From Sulfolobus sp. UBA167 (GTDB taxonomy: Archaea; Thermoproteota; Thermoprotei_A; Sulfolobales; Sulfolobaceae): a stretch of DNA of 22,048 nt. The position numbers and the translations under genes were made by a program. Under the pieces are notes generated by a model that was not told the origin of the DNA, did not search any database, and was given only the letters and a program-made list of their open reading frames with translations. Location of the stretch: contig DAHF01000029.1 of NCBI GenBank assembly GCA_002495845.1, forward strand, positions 6,001 through 28,048, read 5' to 3'. This document shows, piece after piece, positions 15,364 through 22,048 of the stretch; the stretch's first letter is position 1; the number at the start of each line of letters is the position of its first letter.

Positions 15364-15828
15364 TTAACTTGCTGAAGTAAATATTACGGTCTTCTCTTCT
15401 TTGGCCTTCTGCAACTCCTGCTTGACTTGCTCTAGACGTGTCTGCATCTCCTTTATTGCTACTGTTAGAGCTTCCTTATGGTACTTCCTCACGTGTTCTT
15501 CCGTATCTTCCCTTGACATGGTCATGTTACAAAGAGAGCATTTATACATCCCGTCTTCGCTTCTTCTAACTACCGGCTTGACGTTAATTGAAATGTCCTT
15601 AAGAATCGGGACAATCTTCTTAGCTTTCCCTTCGCTTCCGCTCTTCTCTATAATCCTCTGGGCATAGCCACGGAGCTGATGTTTTGAGATGTTATACTTA
15701 TATGCAACTGAAGCTGGACCTTCGCCTTTGACGAGGTATTCCTCAAGTGCATCAAGCACGTAGTCGCTTCCTCCCAATATTTTTAGGGCTATATAATTTA
15801 TTAAAGACTTTACATCAGTCTGTTTCAT
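15364..15828 (-). CDS. HTH plus C2H2 zinc-finger protein
   Basis: I cannot name this 154-residue protein, but its parts are clear. A helical N-terminus contains a helix-turn-helix-like stretch at about 36-62 (GPASVAYKYNISKHQLRGYA), the pattern of a DNA-binding recognition helix. A single C2H2 finger follows with Cys97, Cys100, His112 and His117 (C-x2-C-x11-H-x4-H). The C-terminal 118-145 is a charged coiled coil (QTRLEQVKQELQKAKEE), suggesting a dimer. A transcription or nucleoid regulator is the natural inference. TTTTTAAACT lies 33-42 bases before the ATG, so the gene probably has its own promoter although it follows purM on the same strand. Confidence 0.8.
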   Translation of the reverse strand: MKQTDVKSLINYIALKILGGSDYVLDALEEYLVKGEGPASVAYKYNISKHQLRGYAQRIIEKSGSEGKAKKIVPILKDISINVKPVVRRSEDGMYKCSLCNMTMSREDTEEHVRKYHKEALTVAIKEMQTRLEQVKQELQKAKEEKTVIFTSAS

Positions 15829-15860
15829 ACTTAGTCACTAGAGTGGACTATACGAGTTAG

Positions 15861-15870
15861 AGTTTAAAAA
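15861..15870 (-). promoter_or_regulatory. TATA element of the zinc-finger gene
   Basis: On the minus strand TTTTTAAACT is 33-42 bases before the ATG at 15828. It falls in the gap after purM, which suggests transcription independent of the pur operon. Confidence 0.45.
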
Positions 15871-15884
15871 GAAGTATGATTATT

Positions 15885-16856
15885 CTATAAATGGAGAACA
15901 CTGCTTCTGTAGGTAGTAATCCTAACCTCGGAATGGGAACTTGTGACCTTTCCGAGCTCTATTGCATTAAAATTCTTCTTTGCAAGCTCCCTTTTAACAT
16001 CTTCTCCATGTTCTTGTGAAACAAATATAACCATGCCCACTCCCATATTGAAAACTTTATACATTTCGTCGTGGGGAACTCCAGAGTTTTCTATAACTTT
16101 AAAAATTTCTGGAGGGTCTGGCATTTTGATCTCGATGCCGTATTTGGTCACCCTATGCAACTTGGTGAAAGCCCCACCAGTTATGTGCGCCGCACCGTGG
16201 ATCTTTGGGAGGACTTCGAGTATCGCGTCAGAGTAAATTGCGGTTGGCTTCATTATCTCTTCAGCATAGTCCTTCAAGCTTATTTTCCCCTGGTCTATTA
16301 GTCTCCTAACCAAGGAGAACCCGTTCGAGTGAATTCCATTGCTTGGCAAGCCCATCACTAAGTCGCCAGGGGATATTTCCGTGCCAGTCATGAGCCTCTC
16401 TACTTTCCCCATAACAGAACAGGAGACGTCAAATCCATTCACAACTGAAGGCATTATCGCGGTCTCTCCTCCCACCACTTCGACGTGTGCTGCCTCACTC
16501 CCTTTCAGTATCCCCTTCAAGATCTCAGTTACGATGTCCTTATCTTCCTTCTCCAAGGCTAAGTAATCCAGCAATGCTATTGGTCTGGCTCCTATACATG
16601 CTATGTCATTCACGTTCATCGCTACGCAATCTATCCCCGTAGGTTCGATAATCCCGGTCTTGAGGGCTAACAGCGTTTTAGTGCCAACTCCGTCTACATG
16701 GAGTGCTATCTTCGTTCCGTCCACATCTATGACCCCGGCGTAGTGCCCTGCGCCGACAACAGTATTCTTATAAGTCTTGCTCAGCATCTCAGCTATGGTT
16801 CTGTGAATGTGATTCACTGAATCTAGGTCTACTCCAGACTTCTTGTATTCGCTCAC
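15885..16856 (-). CDS. purM: phosphoribosylformylglycinamidine cyclo-ligase
   Basis: PurM closes the imidazole ring to give aminoimidazole ribonucleotide, using ATP, in de novo purine synthesis. The family's N-terminal region GAGHYAGVIDVDGTKIALHVDGVGTK-like, the AMNVNDIACIGARP stretch and GGETAIMPSVV are all present. The 323-residue length is slightly under the bacterial norm, as is common in archaea. The frame has a TTG at 16859 and a GTG at 16856. GTG is preferred because it makes a four-base GTGA overlap with the purD stop and sits six bases after GGTGG. It is the last gene of the pur operon in this window. Confidence 0.95.
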   Translation of the reverse strand: MSEYKKSGVDLDSVNHIHRTIAEMLSKTYKNTVVGAGHYAGVIDVDGTKIALHVDGVGTKTLLALKTGIIEPTGIDCVAMNVNDIACIGARPIALLDYLALEKEDKDIVTEILKGILKGSEAAHVEVVGGETAIMPSVVNGFDVSCSVMGKVERLMTGTEISPGDLVMGLPSNGIHSNGFSLVRRLIDQGKISLKDYAEEIMKPTAIYSDAILEVLPKIHGAAHITGGAFTKLHRVTKYGIEIKMPDPPEIFKVIENSGVPHDEMYKVFNMGVGMVIFVSQEHGEDVKRELAKKNFNAIELGKVTSSHSEVRITTYRSSVLHL

Positions 16857-18283
16857 CAAAGACCACCATTAGGAGACCAGTCAGCAGATACCCCTAATGT
16901 ACCCCTACTCTTCCTGGAGGTATAAGTGTACCTTACAATTTCCGCTTTCTCTGCTTGCTCTTGAATGGTAGATCCTATGTCAGTACGATAGATTAGCTTG
17001 ACGTCTGAGTCGATGAATGACATGGACTTCAAAAGCCTTCTCTTGGATTCCTCGAAGTCGCCTAGGCATACCAACTCCAATGCTCTGGATCCCTTAGTGA
17101 CGAGAAAACTACCCTCCAGTGCTACAGAGCCGAAAAACACGTCACATCCTATCTCCCTGACCTTAGGTAAGTCGATGGAAATCCTGTGACCTGAGGCCAG
17201 CTTCCTATCTAAGGGATAACCCAAGGGTGACACTGCCCACACGAGGGAGGGCCTCTCGTCGACCTTCAGCTTTGCACCGCTTAGATGCCCCGTCGCAGTC
17301 CTCACGACTAGATCGCCGAAGTCTTGTATCCTGGGTATTATCGCTGATGCTTCGGGATCTCCGAAACGGGAATAGTACTCTATGACCGTAGGACCCCAAA
17401 GGCCAGTCAGCATCATCTGTCCTGCTATGACTCCAGTGTAGCTCTCTCCCGTCTCCTTCTCGACCGCTGAGACGGTTCTCTTCACTATCTCAAAAGTCTC
17501 GTCATATTCGTCCTGGTTGATGAAAGGGAGCAGGAAACCCGGACCAGAGACTGATCCCATGCCTCCAGTTTCCGGACCTATCCCGTCCTGATAGGCGTTC
17601 TTGTAGTCCTGTGCCAAAGGAAGGGGCATGATGGTGTTGCCGTCCGAGAGCACATGGAGAGTATACTCTGGTCCGTCTACCTTCTCCTCCACTATGATCT
17701 TAGGCTCTCCTTCCTTGTTATAGTACGAACCTATCTCGTTGACGCTCTTCGCCATTGCCTGCCTTTTGTCCTTCGACAAGTAAGCTTGTATGTCTGCAAT
17801 TACCTTGACGCCCTTTCCTCCGGCTTGCCCTGCAGGTTTGACAGCTAAGGAACCTCCGTACTCGCTTATGAACTTCGCTGCCTCCTCCATGGTGGAGAAA
17901 GCCTTATACCTCAACCTGCCTGGAATCTCATATTTCCACATTAGCCACCTAGCCCACACCTTGGACTCCTCTATTCTAGCGTTCTTCTTGCTAGCCCCGA
18001 AAGCTGGGATCCCTTCCTTCCTGAATTCGTCCGAAACCCCCCTGAACAGTGGGTCCTCTGGGCCTATAACTCCCATGTCTGGGTTGACTCTGGATATTAC
18101 TTCCCTGACTTGCTCTGGAGTAATTTCGCCCAAGAAGTACTTTCCTTTTGTTGAGTCTACTATCTCCTTTATCCCAGGGTTGATATATGAGGATAACGCG
18201 AAGATTTCATTTGACGATTCTAACGATAGAGACTTAGCTAAGGCGTTCTCCCTAGCTCCATCTCCTACTATCAACACTTTCAT
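16853..18283 (-). CDS. purD: phosphoribosylamine--glycine ligase
   Basis: PurD joins glycine to phosphoribosylamine with ATP, the second step of purine synthesis. It is an ATP-grasp enzyme. The N-terminal MKVLIVGDGARENALAKSL corresponds to the family's nucleotide-binding start. The central ATP-grasp region includes KPAGQAGGKGVKV and the conserved GPEYTLHVLSDG, and GPETGGMGSVSGPG follows. The frame opens with GTG at 18292, but ATG at 18283 is preferred. A perfect GAGGTGA ribosome binding site, formed by the last codons and stop of the upstream gene, lies five bases before it. It overlaps purM by four bases. At 476 residues it is longer than most bacterial PurD but usual for Sulfolobales as I recall. 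Confidence 0.94.
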   Translation of the reverse strand: MKVLIVGDGARENALAKSLSLESSNEIFALSSYINPGIKEIVDSTKGKYFLGEITPEQVREVISRVNPDMGVIGPEDPLFRGVSDEFRKEGIPAFGASKKNARIEESKVWARWLMWKYEIPGRLRYKAFSTMEEAAKFISEYGGSLAVKPAGQAGGKGVKVIADIQAYLSKDKRQAMAKSVNEIGSYYNKEGEPKIIVEEKVDGPEYTLHVLSDGNTIMPLPLAQDYKNAYQDGIGPETGGMGSVSGPGFLLPFINQDEYDETFEIVKRTVSAVEKETGESYTGVIAGQMMLTGLWGPTVIEYYSRFGDPEASAIIPRIQDFGDLVVRTATGHLSGAKLKVDERPSLVWAVSPLGYPLDRKLASGHRISIDLPKVREIGCDVFFGSVALEGSFLVTKGSRALELVCLGDFEESKRRLLKSMSFIDSDVKLIYRTDIGSTIQEQAEKAEIVRYTYTSRKSRGTLGVSADWSPNGGLW

Positions 18284-18288
18284 CCTTT

Positions 18289-19497
18289 TCACCTCGTAGG
18301 ATACTTACCCGTCATACACCCCATACAAAGACTGCGGTGGCCTATGGCAGAGTATAAACCTTCTAACGACAGCCAATGTATGGAGTCTGCACCTATTACC
18401 TTTGCTATCTCGTCATCGGGCAGGTTAGCTGCTATGAGCTCCTTTTCCTCCGGCACAGCCACACCGTAAGGACATTTAGACGTGAGCTTTGGACTACCTA
18501 TGAGTATGTGTACCTCCTTTGCCCCCAGCCTCCTCAAGCTGAACACTGTGTTCTTCAGCGTCGTCCCTGTAACCATGGAATCGTCTATTAATACTACCCT
18601 CTTGTTGAAGAACGCTGGCTTTATCGGGTTGAGCTTCAGCTGGATCCCAACGACCTTGGTGAAGTCATCTGAGGCTAACATAGTCCTGATCGGGCTCCCA
18701 GTCCTAGTGAAGCCCAAATCCATCGGAATCCCCGTCTTCTTTGAGTAGCCTAAAGCGAACGGGACTGCAGTGTCTGGAACTCCTACCACGGAATCCGCTT
18801 CTATAGGATATTCTTCGGCTAACCTCTCTCCTATGCGCAACCTCAAGGAATATATTTCCCTCTCGTCTACGAAGCTGTCTATCCTTGCTTGATAGATGTA
18901 CTCTATTGAACAATAGTTCTTCTCAGGCGGAAAGAGCTTCACGCTTTCAACGTTCAATCTGTCTATGATTACCATTTCACCAGGCTCTACCTCCCTCCTC
19001 AGCTCGCCTCCTATTACGTTCATGCTTGTCATCTCAGAAGACACTATTGCCATGTCGAATCCAAAGCCACCTATTGAAAGTGGCTTTAGGCCTAGGTAAT
19101 CCCTATATGCGATTATCTTGCCGTCTCTAGTAATTGCAACGAAAGTGAAGGTCGGTTTAGCTCTCTTCACAGCCTCTATGGGATCCTTCTCCAACTCCTC
19201 AATGAACTTCTCTTGGTCTTTGAGGACGCCGTCTACTGCCATGGAAATACCTTTGCCCTGAACTGGGTAGTTCAGCGTCCCAGCGTAGCCTATCCCAGCC
19301 CACCCTTCCAGCTCTCCGAACTCTAGGTCCTCTGGGGCAACGCTAGCCCTTGTCGTCCTGATTAAACCTTCCTCGCTTAGAAGCGAAACCCCTGACTTAC
19401 TGTATCCCCTGTGTTGTACTCCTATTAATCCATAATATAAAAATTTATTTATATTCCAAATCTTATCAAATGCAAGTATACCTATTAACCCAGCCAT
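18289..19497 (-). CDS. PurF paralogue lacking glutaminase residues
   Basis: This 402-residue protein has the two-domain plan of amidophosphoribosyltransferase, but its glutaminase half is degenerate. The catalytic Cys is replaced by Ala2 (AGLIG against CGVIG in the upstream PurF). The GHVRYST motif is GYAGTLN (70-76), losing the substrate Arg, and FNG has become VDG (88-90). By contrast the four cysteines that bind the iron-sulfur cluster in Bacillus-type PurF are all kept (Cys196, 342, 391, 394), as is the PRPP loop VVLIDDSMVTGTT (301-313). The flexible catalytic loop region of the transferase half is also altered. It may be a partner or regulator of PurF, or an ammonia-using enzyme. It follows purF in frame after one stop and one codon. 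Confidence 0.9.
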   Translation of the reverse strand: MAGLIGILAFDKIWNINKFLYYGLIGVQHRGYSKSGVSLLSEEGLIRTTRASVAPEDLEFGELEGWAGIGYAGTLNYPVQGKGISMAVDGVLKDQEKFIEELEKDPIEAVKRAKPTFTFVAITRDGKIIAYRDYLGLKPLSIGGFGFDMAIVSSEMTSMNVIGGELRREVEPGEMVIIDRLNVESVKLFPPEKNYCSIEYIYQARIDSFVDEREIYSLRLRIGERLAEEYPIEADSVVGVPDTAVPFALGYSKKTGIPMDLGFTRTGSPIRTMLASDDFTKVVGIQLKLNPIKPAFFNKRVVLIDDSMVTGTTLKNTVFSLRRLGAKEVHILIGSPKLTSKCPYGVAVPEEKELIAANLPDDEIAKVIGADSIHWLSLEGLYSAIGHRSLCMGCMTGKYPTR

Positions 19498-19500
19498 TTT

Positions 19501-20856
19501 TTACACCTTGCCAAAAATTTTATCTAATGAAGAAAAATTATATTTATCTTCTAGTGGGTATTTCCCCGTGAAGCAAGCATGACATAAGGTAGAGATCCCT
19601 ACAGCGGATATCATTTCATCCACCGTCAAGAACTTCAAGGAGTCTGCGCCTATCTCCTTTGAGATCTCCTCCTCGGTCTTAGACCTCGCTATAAGTTCCT
19701 TGGTGCTCGGAAAGTCTATCCCCATGTAGCACGGAAACTTTATCATAGGAGAGCCGACCCTGACGTGGATCTCCCTTGCTCCAGCATCCCTAAGCCTTGA
19801 TATGAGCCTCTTCATCGTGTTTCCTCTGACTATAGAGTCGTCTATCAGGATTATTGACTTTCCACGTATTGCGCTCTCGACTATCCCGAACTTCTCCTTT
19901 AGGGCGTCCAGCCTAGCTTGTTGGGTAGGCATTATGAAAGACCTTTTAGAGGATATAGTCCTCACCAATGCCTCCTCCAAGGGGATTTTGCTTTCCCGAG
20001 AAAACCCTATGGCTATTGGACGTGAGGAGTCAGGAACCGGAACGACCACGTCTCCCACAGCTCCATGTCTCCTGGCTAAAACCTCTCCCAACCTCACCCT
20101 GCTCAAGTAAACAGGATTGCCGTCTATTGTGGTGTCAGCACGAGAGAAATATATGAACTCAAAGGAACAGATAGTCTTTGGCCTAGTCTTCACAACTTCG
20201 TCATGAAAGATAGACCCGTCTTTTATGCCGAGTATCTCCCCTGGATCTACGTCCTTTATCTTCTTACCACCTAGTTGCTTGATTGCAGAGTCTTCCGATG
20301 ATATTATTAACGACCCGTCGAGAGTCCCCACCACAAGCGGTCTGTAGCCGTGGGGGTCCCTCACGGCGTATATCTCACCTTCAGAGTCCATCACGAGGAG
20401 GGAATAAGCTCCGTCAGCTACATCCATGAAGTGCTTGATCGCATCTATCATTTGGCTACCCTCCTTCAAGTCCTTAGAGAGGAAGTCCAAGATGAAGGTA
20501 GTGTCGTTAGGATACTTCCCGAACTTGAAGAAGTTCGTGATGGTTCCGTTAAACGCCACGGCTATCCTGCCGTCGCTTAGGGGTTGTGCTTCGCTCAAGT
20601 CTGGGACTCCCGACGTAGAGTACCTTACATGACCTATGGATGAGGCTGAGCTCAAGTAGGTCACGGAACGGTCTATGGCCTCCTCTACGAGACCAAGACC
20701 GCGGTTGAGCTTCAAGTTCCCGGAGTCAAGATAGGAGATTCCTGCAGACTCCTCCCCTCTATGCTGGAGCAACTTAAGCCCGTCGTAAGTCAGCTTGAGG
20801 GGGACTGAGAAGGGGGAGCTAACCCCTATCACTCCACAGTGTTCTTTAAGGAACAT
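19501..20856 (-). CDS. purF: amidophosphoribosyltransferase
   Basis: PurF makes phosphoribosylamine from PRPP and glutamine, the first committed step of purine synthesis. This 451-residue copy looks fully active. A six-residue propeptide (MFLKEH) precedes the catalytic Cys7, which must be exposed by cleavage. HRGEESAG (32-39), GHVRYST (75-81) and AFNGT (101-105) complete the glutaminase site. The transferase half carries ILIDDSIVRGNT (336-347). Cys230, Cys376, Cys425 and Cys428 match the [4Fe-4S] ligands of the Bacillus enzyme, so oxygen sensitivity is likely. The ATG at 20856 overlaps purL by 11 bases, with GGAGAT upstream. Feedback control by purine nucleotides is known for the family. Confidence 0.95.
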   Translation of the reverse strand: MFLKEHCGVIGVSSPFSVPLKLTYDGLKLLQHRGEESAGISYLDSGNLKLNRGLGLVEEAIDRSVTYLSSASSIGHVRYSTSGVPDLSEAQPLSDGRIAVAFNGTITNFFKFGKYPNDTTFILDFLSKDLKEGSQMIDAIKHFMDVADGAYSLLVMDSEGEIYAVRDPHGYRPLVVGTLDGSLIISSEDSAIKQLGGKKIKDVDPGEILGIKDGSIFHDEVVKTRPKTICSFEFIYFSRADTTIDGNPVYLSRVRLGEVLARRHGAVGDVVVPVPDSSRPIAIGFSRESKIPLEEALVRTISSKRSFIMPTQQARLDALKEKFGIVESAIRGKSIILIDDSIVRGNTMKRLISRLRDAGAREIHVRVGSPMIKFPCYMGIDFPSTKELIARSKTEEEISKEIGADSLKFLTVDEMISAVGISTLCHACFTGKYPLEDKYNFSSLDKIFGKV

Positions 20857-22048
20857 TTAACATCTCCTCCAAGTAGTTCTCGTAATTACTGACTTCTTTC
20901 CTTAAGTCCACTTTCTCGCCCAGATCCATGGTGAAAGTCTCATCCGTCACTGACCCTATCTCCTGAGCTAGGATTCCCTTGTTTCTCCCTTTCTCGATTA
21001 CGTCCATGGGATCATCGGTAAGTACTATGAACCTACCGCTCCCCTCCGAGAAAACCTTAACGAAGTCGCTTTTAACGTCAGAGCGTATCGAATCAAGGTT
21101 GATTTTCACGCCGAAGCCTTTGACTATGATGGAAAAAAGCGACCCTATCAACCCTCCCCTCGAAATGTCCTTCGCAAAGGGGTACCCAGAGCTCATCACG
21201 ACCTCTGAGGCGAGCAGATCCTCATGTAGTCTGCCCTTCTGAGGTAACCCACCTATCCCCAAAACCTTTGACGCCAAAGTGCCTCCCATTTCTCCTCTAG
21301 CTACCCCCAAATGTACTATGCTAAGCCCGGCCTTCACCTTGGGCCTTATTGGCTCATGCTCCAGGATCCCAGCCATCACTATCATGGGTGTGTGCTTTAT
21401 TGGATTCCCTTCCTTGTTCTCGTTGTAGAAAGATACCTTTCCTCCAACTATCGGGACATTGAAGACTCTTGATGCCTCAGACATTCCCCTGATGGATTCT
21501 ATGAAAGACCCGTAGACCTCAGGCTTTCTGGGATCCCCGAACTGCAGATGGTCCACTGCGACTATTCCCTTTCCTCCCACTGTAGCTAGATTCCGGTAAG
21601 ACTCTGCGAATATCATCTTACCGCACTCATAAGGGTCGTACTGGCAGAGGTCTGGGTTGGCGTCAGCCTTGATGGCGAGATACTTTCCGTTAGGAAGAGA
21701 GACTACCGCACTGTCTGCCTCCCCTGGTTTAATTACTGTGGATGTTCCAACTTCATAGTCGAACTGCGAGAAGGCCCACTCCTTGCTTACCAAGTCAGGG
21801 TGGGAAAGGACTCTCTTTATAGCATCTAAGGTAAGAGAGGGGAATTCCGCGCTAGATACCTTGTAATTAGATGAGAATTCCCACACGAATCTAGAAGGAG
21901 ATAAAAGGAGCTCGCTCTTCAGAGACGCGACTTCTTTCCCCTTGTAAATGAACCTTATTACTCCGTCCTCAGTGGTCTCGCCTATCACGGTGCAAGGATA
22001 TTTGTCCCTTACGAAGGGTTCACATACTTGGTCTACGAGCTCTGGCTT
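20846..22048 (-). CDS. purL: phosphoribosylformylglycinamidine synthase subunit PurL, partial
   Basis: PurL converts FGAR to FGAM with ATP and ammonia delivered by PurQ, with PurS as linker. Only the C-terminal 400 residues are inside the window; the frame stays open to the last base, so the N-terminal part lies outside. An internal GTG at 21988 should not be taken as the start. Recognisable stretches include PCTVIGETTEDG at the domain boundary, then AVDHLQFGDPRKPEVYGSFI, PIVGGKVSFYNE and the ISRGGLIGSLFSI region of the second half. The length fits the small PurL of archaea and Gram-positive bacteria (about 700 residues). It is the first visible gene of the pur operon; purQ and purS would be expected upstream. 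Confidence 0.94.
   Translation of the reverse strand, partial: KPELVDQVCEPFVRDKYPCTVIGETTEDGVIRFIYKGKEVASLKSELLLSPSRFVWEFSSNYKVSSAEFPSLTLDAIKRVLSHPDLVSKEWAFSQFDYEVGTSTVIKPGEADSAVVSLPNGKYLAIKADANPDLCQYDPYECGKMIFAESYRNLATVGGKGIVAVDHLQFGDPRKPEVYGSFIESIRGMSEASRVFNVPIVGGKVSFYNENKEGNPIKHTPMIVMAGILEHEPIRPKVKAGLSIVHLGVARGEMGGTLASKVLGIGGLPQKGRLHEDLLASEVVMSSGYPFAKDISRGGLIGSLFSIIVKGFGVKINLDSIRSDVKSDFVKVFSEGSGRFIVLTDDPMDVIEKGRNKGILAQEIGSVTDETFTMDLGEKVDLRKEVSNYENYLEEMLNVP

Noticed and set aside
17790..18299. Plus-strand frame of 169 codons inside purD
   Set aside because: Antisense shadow of a strongly conserved gene, with no promoter or domain.
18289..19497. Second PurF-like gene as a pseudogene
   Set aside because: The frame is intact and full length, has a ribosome binding site, and keeps the cluster cysteines and PRPP loop with exact spacing.

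Overview
The window looks like chromosomal DNA from a thermoacidophilic crenarchaeon of the order Sulfolobales (Metallosphaera, Sulfolobus or Acidianus type). Four things point that way: the protein families present; promoters with a TATA element about 25-30 bases before first-gene start codons, so leaderless or near-leaderless mRNAs; GGTG/GAGGTGA ribosome binding sites inside operons; and the gene order argG-argH-carA-carB-argX, which I remember from Sulfolobus. The genus is a guess. No mobile element, CRISPR array, rRNA or tRNA was seen, and no stretch over 300 bases lacks a gene.

Left third (1-7500): a patchwork of short transcription units on both strands. In order they are a radical SAM enzyme of the AmmeMemoRadiSam type (+), an enoyl-CoA hydratase (-), an unrecognised two-helix membrane protein joined to a DUF309 protein (+), an adenosine-specific kinase family protein (-), a small secreted or anchored beta-rich protein (-), a VIT1/CCC1-like membrane protein (+), a Cys-rich 63-residue protein (-), a cupin (+), a 3-hydroxyacyl-CoA dehydrogenase (-) and an archaeal translin (+). 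The hydratase and dehydrogenase families both serve the 3-hydroxypropionate/4-hydroxybutyrate cycle and acyl-CoA breakdown in Sulfolobales, but they sit in separate units here.

Middle (7461-15040, minus strand): a tightly packed arginine/carbamoyl-phosphate operon, argG, argH, carA, carB and argX. CarAB makes carbamoyl phosphate. ArgX attaches glutamate to the carrier protein LysW, starting carrier-bound ornithine synthesis. ArgG and ArgH turn citrulline into arginine. The carrier protein, the later LysW-pathway enzymes and ornithine carbamoyltransferase are not in the window.

Between the two large operons (15116-15828, minus strand): a small ribbon-helix-helix protein and a protein with an HTH-like segment, one C2H2 zinc finger and a coiled coil. 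Both could be regulators.

Right (15885-22048, minus strand): a purine operon, purL (cut by the window end), purF, a second purF-like gene, purD and purM. The second PurF-like protein is the most interesting item. It keeps the four presumed iron-sulfur cysteines and the PRPP loop but has lost the catalytic cysteine and other glutaminase residues. It follows purF in the same reading frame, separated by one TAA stop and one AAA codon.

Most of the window is ordinary biosynthesis. I saw no clear defence or otherwise new multi-gene system; the best leads are the degenerate PurF paralogue, the two putative regulators between operons, and the Cys-rich small protein.
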